Below, piece after piece: positions 24,433 through 28,620 of a stretch of DNA of 28,620 nucleotides (the first letter of the stretch is position 1; each line of letters opens with the position of its first letter). The notes beneath the pieces are model-generated. The model ran no database searches and was not told the origin of the DNA. It saw nothing but the letters and a program-made list of their open reading frames with translations. The position numbers were made by a program, and so were the translations under genes. The stretch is from positions 1 to 28,620 of the forward strand of contig JAFWQM010000058.1 in the NCBI GenBank assembly GCA_017509065.1, in the 5' to 3' direction. The DNA comes from Clostridia bacterium (GTDB taxonomy: Bacteria; Bacillota_A; Clostridia; Christensenellales; Aristaeellaceae).

Positions 24433-25627
24433 ATGTCAAACAGGAAGGCAGCCGTTCTCGATATGACGCAAGGGAACGCGATCAAAATGATTCTCACCTT
24501 CGCCGTCCCGCTTTTTATCGGAAACATTTTCCAGCAGGTCTATTCCATGGTGGACACCATGGTGGCCGGTTACTGCCTGGGGGATCAGGCCATTGCGGCT
24601 ATCGGGGCTACGTCATCGCTGTACAGTCTCATTATTGATCTGGCCTGGGGCCTGAACAGCGGCTTTGCCCTGGTGGTGACACAGGCGTTCGGGGGCGCAC
24701 GACAAAAACAAAATCCGCCGCTCCATCGGGCATATGATGATGCTGAATGGCACGATCACCGTCCTGCTGACGGTGCTGGCGATGGTGTTCCTGCCCGCGC
24801 TGATGCGCCTGATGAACACTCCGGACAGCATTTTCTGCCAGGCGTACAGCTACATGGCGGTCATTTGCTGCGGTATGCTGGCGACCATCGTATCCCAGGC
24901 GGTTTCAGGTGTGCTGACCGGCGTGTACGTGTACCGCGCCTATGGCCGCACGATGCCGAGAAAGGATGATTTCAGGCTGGAAAACGGCATCACCAAGGAA
25001 ATGCTTTCCACCGGCGGGGCAATGGCGTTCATGTACAGCGTGGTATCGCTTGGCTCCGTGGTCTACCAGGGCGCGACCAACGTGCTGGGTGAAATCGCCA
25101 TCGCGGCGTTCACGGCTTTTCGCAGGATCCACAATATCCTGATTCAGCCCATGTCCACCATCATGGACGCTTCCGGCACGTTCACCGTCCAGAATTGGGG
25201 CGCGAAGCAAAAGCGCCGCATCCGGGAAACGCTGCACAGGGTGATGTTCATGGAAGCGGCCTGGGGCTTCCTCTGTGTCGCCATTGTGTATCTGTTCGGG
25301 GGCGACATCATCCGCCTGACCACCGGCACCCGGAATCCTGAAATGATCAGCCTGGCGGTGACGGGGCTGAGGATTCACTTCTCCATGTAACCGGTGCTGG
25401 GCGTGCTTCTGGCCCTGCGCGTCTCCATGCAGTCCATGGGTGAAAAAGCTGCGCCGATTATTTCCAGCACAATTGAGCTCGCCTTGAAGGGGCTTGCCGC
25501 GCTGTGGCTGATTCCGGCCTATGGATTTATCGGAACCAGCATCACGGAGCCTGTCACCTGAGTGCTGATGACTGTGTTCTTATTGCTTGTGTATCTGACG
25601 CAAACCAGAAAAAAACTGGCGGAGTGA
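24433..25627 (+). pseudogene. Decayed MATE-family efflux transporter gene
   Basis: ATG 24433 has GGAGGA 9 bases upstream and encodes a normal MATE start (MSNRKAAVLDMTQGN, then AVPLFIGNIFQQVYSMVDTMVAG). Near 24700 the frame is lost by a single-base change; family sequence resumes in another frame as DKNKIRRSIGHMMMLNGTITVLL. About 80 residues seem missing at the SGVLTGVYVYRAYG junction near 24925. A TAA at 25388-25390 and a TGA at 25559-25561 interrupt the rest (PVLGVLLALRVSMQSMGEKAAP and so on), which ends at 25627. With four separate lesions the gene cannot be functional. MATE proteins export drugs or metabolites with Na+ or H+. Confidence 0.88.
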
Positions 25628-25661
25628 CGGTAGCCTTCTCCATAATTATTCTTGCTCTTCA

Positions 25662-25690
25662 TTGAAAACGTCTGTTTCCTGTGTTATAAT
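25662..25690 (+). promoter_or_regulatory. Promoter of aspA
   Basis: TTGAAA (25662-25667), a 17-base spacer and a perfect TATAAT (25685-25690), 94 bases before the start codon. Confidence 0.85.
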
Positions 25691-25783
25691 GGCTTCCGAA
25701 TTCATTGTAATTTGCGGCGGCATCGCCGTAATTTCCAAAGAATACAGGCATACAGCGCATGAGCATTGGAGGGGGAAACCACA

Positions 25784-27157
25784 TTGAGAACAGAGCATGA
25801 TTCCATCGGCATTGTGAACCTGCCGGACAACGCTTACTACGGCGTACAGTCCCTGCGGGCCAAGGAAAACTTTCCCATGACGGGGCATTTGATGCATCCG
25901 TATATGGTCGAAAGCCTGGTCATGATCAAGAAGGCCGCCGCTATCGCCAACCAGCGCGCGGGCGCGCTGAAGCCGGAGATCGCCTCGGCCATCATCCGGG
26001 CCTGTGACGAGATCCTGCACGGCAAGCTGCGCGACCAGTTCATCGTCGATCCCATTCAGGGCGGCGCGGGCACCTCAGCCAACATGAACGCGAACGAAGT
26101 GGTGGCAAACCGTGCGTGCGAGATCATGGGCGGGGAAAAGGGGGACGGTACTGTTCACCCCAACGACCATGTGAACATGGCCCAGTCCACCAACGACGTG
26201 TTTCCTTCCGCTGGCAAGCTGGCAGCGCTTCGCATGACGGAAGCGCTGCTGTCGGCGTTGGACAGGCTGATCGCCGCCTTCGACCGGAAAGCGCAGGAAA
26301 ATGCGACGGTGCTCAAGCTCGGCCGCACGCAGCTGCAGGACGCCGTGCCCATGTACCTGGGGCAGGAGTTCAAGGCCCACGCCGATGCTCTACGCCGCTG
26401 CGCCAACCGCATCCTGCGCAGCCGGAACGAGCTGTTTGAATTGAACCTTGGCGCGACGGCCATCGGCACCAGCATCAATGCCAGCGACGGATATCTGAAC
26501 TGCGTGATGGACATTCTTGCAGACCTGATCGGCCAGCCGGTAAAAGCGGCGGACGACCTGATCGACGCCACACAGAACGCCGACAGCTTCGCGGCCATTT
26601 CCTCCGCGGTCAAGAACTGCGCCCTGGTCATGTCCAAGATCGCCAACGATATGCGCCTGCTCTCCAGCGGCCCCTGCGGCGGCATCGAGGAATTGCAGCT
26701 GCCCGCGCGTCAGCCCGGCTCTTCCATCATGCCCGGCAAAATCAACCCGGTCATCCCGGAAGTGGTCACCCAGGCGGCTTTTCTGGTGGCGGGCCACGAC
26801 GTGACCATCTCCATGGCGGTGGAAGCTGGCCAGCTGGAACTGAACGCCTTTGAGCCGGTGATTTTCTATTGCCTGTTCGAATCCCTCGAAGTGCTGACCC
26901 ATGCCGCCGACACGTTCCGCGAGCGCTGCGTGGAGGGCATTCTGGCGGACGTTGACCATTGCAACGATATGCTCATGAAGTCCACGGTCATCGCTACCGC
27001 CCTGTGCCCGGAAATCGGCTACGAGCAGGCGACCGCGATCGTGAAGAAGGCGCAGATGGAACGCCGCACCGTGATGGATGTGGCGCAGGAAGAACTGTCC
27101 ATGCCTCCCGAAGCACTGGAACAGATCATTAACGACTGCCTGAAAGAACGCTGCTGA
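25784..27157 (+). CDS. aspA: Aspartate ammonia-lyase
   Basis: This is a fumarase/aspartase superfamily enzyme that converts L-aspartate to fumarate and ammonia in the cytosol. Family motifs are DNAYYGVQSLRAKENF near the N-terminus, GGAGTSANMNANEV, HPNDHVNMAQSTNDVFPSA and the signature GSSIMPGKINPV. The length of 457 residues is normal. The start is most likely TTG 25784, which has GGAGGGGG 8 bases upstream and gives the family-like beginning (M)RTEHDSIGIVNLPDNAYYG; an in-frame TTG at 25766 lies within or before that site. The T/H/N motif pattern favours aspartase over fumarase. It has its own promoter and terminator. Confidence 0.93.
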   Translation: MRTEHDSIGIVNLPDNAYYGVQSLRAKENFPMTGHLMHPYMVESLVMIKKAAAIANQRAGALKPEIASAIIRACDEILHGKLRDQFIVDPIQGGAGTSANMNANEVVANRACEIMGGEKGDGTVHPNDHVNMAQSTNDVFPSAGKLAALRMTEALLSALDRLIAAFDRKAQENATVLKLGRTQLQDAVPMYLGQEFKAHADALRRCANRILRSRNELFELNLGATAIGTSINASDGYLNCVMDILADLIGQPVKAADDLIDATQNADSFAAISSAVKNCALVMSKIANDMRLLSSGPCGGIEELQLPARQPGSSIMPGKINPVIPEVVTQAAFLVAGHDVTISMAVEAGQLELNAFEPVIFYCLFESLEVLTHAADTFRERCVEGILADVDHCNDMLMKSTVIATALCPEIGYEQATAIVKKAQMERRTVMDVAQEELSMPPEALEQIINDCLKERC

Positions 27158-27204
27158 TCAGGAGACCATCATAAAATAAAGCTGTTTCAAACTCCTGATT
27201 CATA

Positions 27205-27255
27205 AAAAACCGGCATGGAATCCGACCGATACGGTTGACATTTCATGCCGTTTTT
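27205..27255. terminator. Bidirectional terminator between aspA and the converging secreted-protein gene
   Basis: CGGCATG (27211-27217) pairs with CATGCCG (27244-27250), extended by AAT/ATT. It has TTTTT after it on the plus strand and an A-run before it, which gives a T-run on the minus strand. The plus side ends aspA 50 bases after its stop. Confidence 0.8.
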
Positions 27256-27376
27256 ATAATTTGGGAGATACTTTGAGGTTTGTTACAGCCCTGTTCCCTT
27301 GAAAAAACCTCCGTTCAGAAGCTGCACGTTCCGGTAAGGCCGGCGGCAGAAACAGGGCTTCTATTTCTCTTTGCGG

Positions 27377-28138
27377 TTATTTACGCTGCGCAAAGGTGAA
27401 GGTCACTTCCATCGTTTCTATGTGGTTCATGCACGCAAGACTTCGGTCCAGGATAGTGGCTGAAATGCCGGTAAAGTCGCCGTAGAGGACCCTCGCCACG
27501 GCCTTCGTGATAGGTGTCCTTGCCCTGCACGCCGATGTAAGCGTTGAAGTCGGCCTGCTTGAGGGCGTCCGCTTCTTCCTGGGTCATGGGCGCGTCATCT
27601 TTTTCAATGGGCTTGCCATAGATGAAGTTGAAGGTGATTTCCACGGTCTTGACGGCGGCAAAGGCTTCCTTGTCCACGATGATGGGGGAAGCGCCTTCCA
27701 GATCACCGTCGGCGCGGCGGGCGTCGGCGGGAATTTCGCCAACCCATTCGTTGTAAATGTTTTCACGGGTCTCGATGCCGTTGTCGGAGGAGGTGTAGCC
27801 CTTGCCAAGCTCAATGGCTTCGCCGTTCACCTTGATTTCGGTAATGTCGATGAAGTAACCGTTGAAGGTCTTTTCGCCGTTCACGATGCCCAGCGCTGTG
27901 AAGGCCAGGCCCTGGGCTTCCTCGTTGAATTCCAGGCCCACGGTGTAGGTGCCCGCGCCGGTGATTCGGCGGTGGTTGCCTTCACGGGATATTCGTTTCC
28001 GTCGTACCAGAACTGGTTGGCCCAAGCACCGTCGGCGTACATGATGTAAGCCACGGGAGCGGCGGTTTCTTCCGCCAGAGTAGGAACGACGCTCATCAGA
28101 AGCGCCAGGCATAGGATGACAGCCAATGTTTTCCTCAT
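27377..28138 (-). pseudogene. Secreted protein gene with two offsetting frameshifts
   Basis: ATG 28138 has AGGAGG 8 bases upstream and starts a signal peptide (MRKTLAVILCLALLMSVVPTLAEE) and PVAYIMYADGAWANQFWYDGNEYPVKATTAE. Near 27965 one base seems missing, and the protein continues in the next frame: TGAGTYTVGLEFNEEAQGLAFTALGIVNGEK and so on, to YIGVQGKDTY. Near 27505 the first frame resumes (ITKAVARVLYGDF to METMEVTFTFAQRK without the initial segment) and ends at TAA 27377-27379. The repeated beta-type segments suggest a secreted, possibly carbohydrate-binding, domain protein. It may be a decaying gene or carry sequencing errors; the two changes cancel out. Function unknown. Confidence 0.7.
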
Positions 28139-28326
28139 GTGATTTCCTCCTTAAAATTCGAGTTTTGGGAACGGGTGCATATCGCTTCTGCCTTTTCGAC
28201 AGATAAGCTCTTATCATGCTTCCTTTGCCCTGCCCAGCGTTTCTCCCGGGAGCAGTTCTCCCGTTACCCTCCCCGCTGCCCGCGTTTTACAAGTGAAACG
28301 CAAACTCTGCAATCGTTTGCAATACT
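28139..28326 (-). other. Structured leader of the secreted-protein gene
   Basis: About 190 bases lie between the likely -10 box and the ATG. Inverted repeats here are GATAAG-CT-CTTATC (28202-28215), CTCCCG with CGGGAG in a 17-base hairpin near 28237-28262, and GCGTTT-N8-AAACGC (28283-28302). No small gene is convincing. Confidence 0.4.
28308..28321. promoter_or_regulatory. LacI-family-type operator next to a TATAAT box
   Basis: TGCAATCGTTTGCA is a near-perfect palindrome with a central CG, the typical form of LacI-family operators. On the minus strand it follows TATAAT (28332-28327) by 5 bases, so a bound protein would cover the transcription start. I see no good -35 box at standard spacing (a TTGACA lies 25 bases upstream of the -10). 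Confidence 0.5.
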
Positions 28327-28460
28327 ATTATAATTTGCTCTTCCATTCTTCCATGATTGTCAATCACTTTCAGAAATATTTTTGTATTTTGTTATATCTA
28401 TGGAAATGTCAGGCACTTTTTGAAACTATTCTTTTTAATTATGGAACTTTGTCGAAAATG

Positions 28461-28470
28461 CAAACGTTTG
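28461..28470. promoter_or_regulatory. Second LacI-type palindrome
   Basis: CAAACGTTTG is a perfect 10-base palindrome inside a TGCAAACGTTTG context that matches one half-site of the operator at 28308-28321. The two sites are about 150 bases apart and flank the putative promoter region, which would allow looping. It ends 10 bases before the repeat copy. Confidence 0.4.
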
Positions 28471-28479
28471 AGTTTTTGC

Positions 28480-28620
28480 TTATTGCTCGCCCAATTGAAT
28501 CGTGAATTCAGATGCGGGATGAGAAATCGTTCCAGACAAGGAACTAAACCGCAGGAATACTGGGGCCGAAGCGCTCGAAAAACAATCCGGTGGATTGTTT
28601 TTAGCGGAGGCCGGGCGGCA
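28480..28620. repeat. Copy B of the edge repeat (left-hand part), with a different interior
   Basis: Bases 28480-28518 are the left arm of the long stem (TTATTGCTCGCCCAA...). Bases 28506-28563 repeat 1-58 with one mismatch. After AATACTGG the sequence departs from copy A: AAAAACAATC (28578-28587) and GATTGTTTTT (28593-28602) form a perfect hairpin with loop CGGTG, bracketed by GGCC (28564-28567) and GGCC (about 28609-28612). The final GGCGGCA resembles the GACGCA of copy A, so the shared frame probably resumes beyond the window. The variable part would then be an inserted or exchanged stem. Confidence 0.7.

Noticed and set aside
24433..25390. Two separate small membrane-protein genes
   Set aside because: The pieces are consecutive parts of one MATE protein in different frames, and the second lacks a ribosome site.
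27260..27376. Separate terminator formed by AGCCCTGTT/AACAGGGCT after the secreted-protein gene
   Set aside because: The arms are about 60 bases apart with weak inner pairing, and the strong hairpin at 27211-27250 already serves both strands.
27377..28138. Programmed ribosomal frameshifting in the secreted protein gene
   Set aside because: No slippery heptamer is visible at either switch point, and two opposite shifts are better explained by decay or base errors.

Overview
The window looks like a chromosomal segment of a gut- or rumen-type Clostridia bacterium (Bacillota). Supporting signs are a T-box leader on a tRNA synthetase gene, strong GGAGG-type ribosome binding sites, TTG starts on two genes, an Opp peptide importer and secreted proteins of a kind common in anaerobic Clostridia. 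A Christensenellales/Aristaeella-like source is my guess and is not proven by the sequence. The window begins and ends inside two copies of one repeat family, so it may be a whole assembly contig broken at repeats.

Layout. 1-139: repeat copy, read through by a truncated PIN/NYN-like gene (448 to 1, minus). 490-3016 (minus): a Tet(M)-like translational GTPase and an alpha/beta hydrolase behind a consensus promoter. 3346-6694 (plus): M42 metallopeptidase, a possible 29-codon ORF, a Gfo/Idh/MocA oxidoreductase and a second M42 peptidase. 6695-7206 (minus): remnant of an IS66 transposase. 7419-8063 (plus): small secreted protein. 8164-14305 (minus): a complete oppBCDFA peptide importer operon. 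14306-14877: no convincing gene. 14878-16809 (minus): cytoplasmic parallel beta-helix protein. 17000-19341 (minus): a two-gene operon of a radical SAM/SPASM enzyme and a membrane protein with a nine-cysteine tail. 19537-20007: IS630 remnant and hairpins. 20037-21757 (plus): promoter, T-box and archaeal/eukaryote-type proS. 21882-24083 (minus): MMPL/RND exporter. 24433-25627 (plus): decayed MATE transporter gene. 25784-27157 (plus): aspA. 27377-28138 (minus): secreted protein gene with two offsetting frameshifts behind LacI-type operator-like sites. 28480-28620: second repeat copy.

How the genes fit together. The importer (oppBCDFA), two M42 aminopeptidases and aspartase suggest a peptide- and amino-acid-using physiology, although they sit in separate transcription units. 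The most interesting unit is the radical SAM/Cys-tail pair: the start codon of the membrane protein overlaps the stop codon of the enzyme, and its predicted cytosolic tail carries a CxCxCxCxC run, which suggests enzyme-directed modification of that tail. The second is the edge repeat, whose long arms stay paired through G-U wobbles and enclose an interior that differs between the two copies, as expected for a mobile structured RNA or MITE. Gene decay is frequent (IS66, IS630, MATE, one secreted protein, probably the PIN gene).
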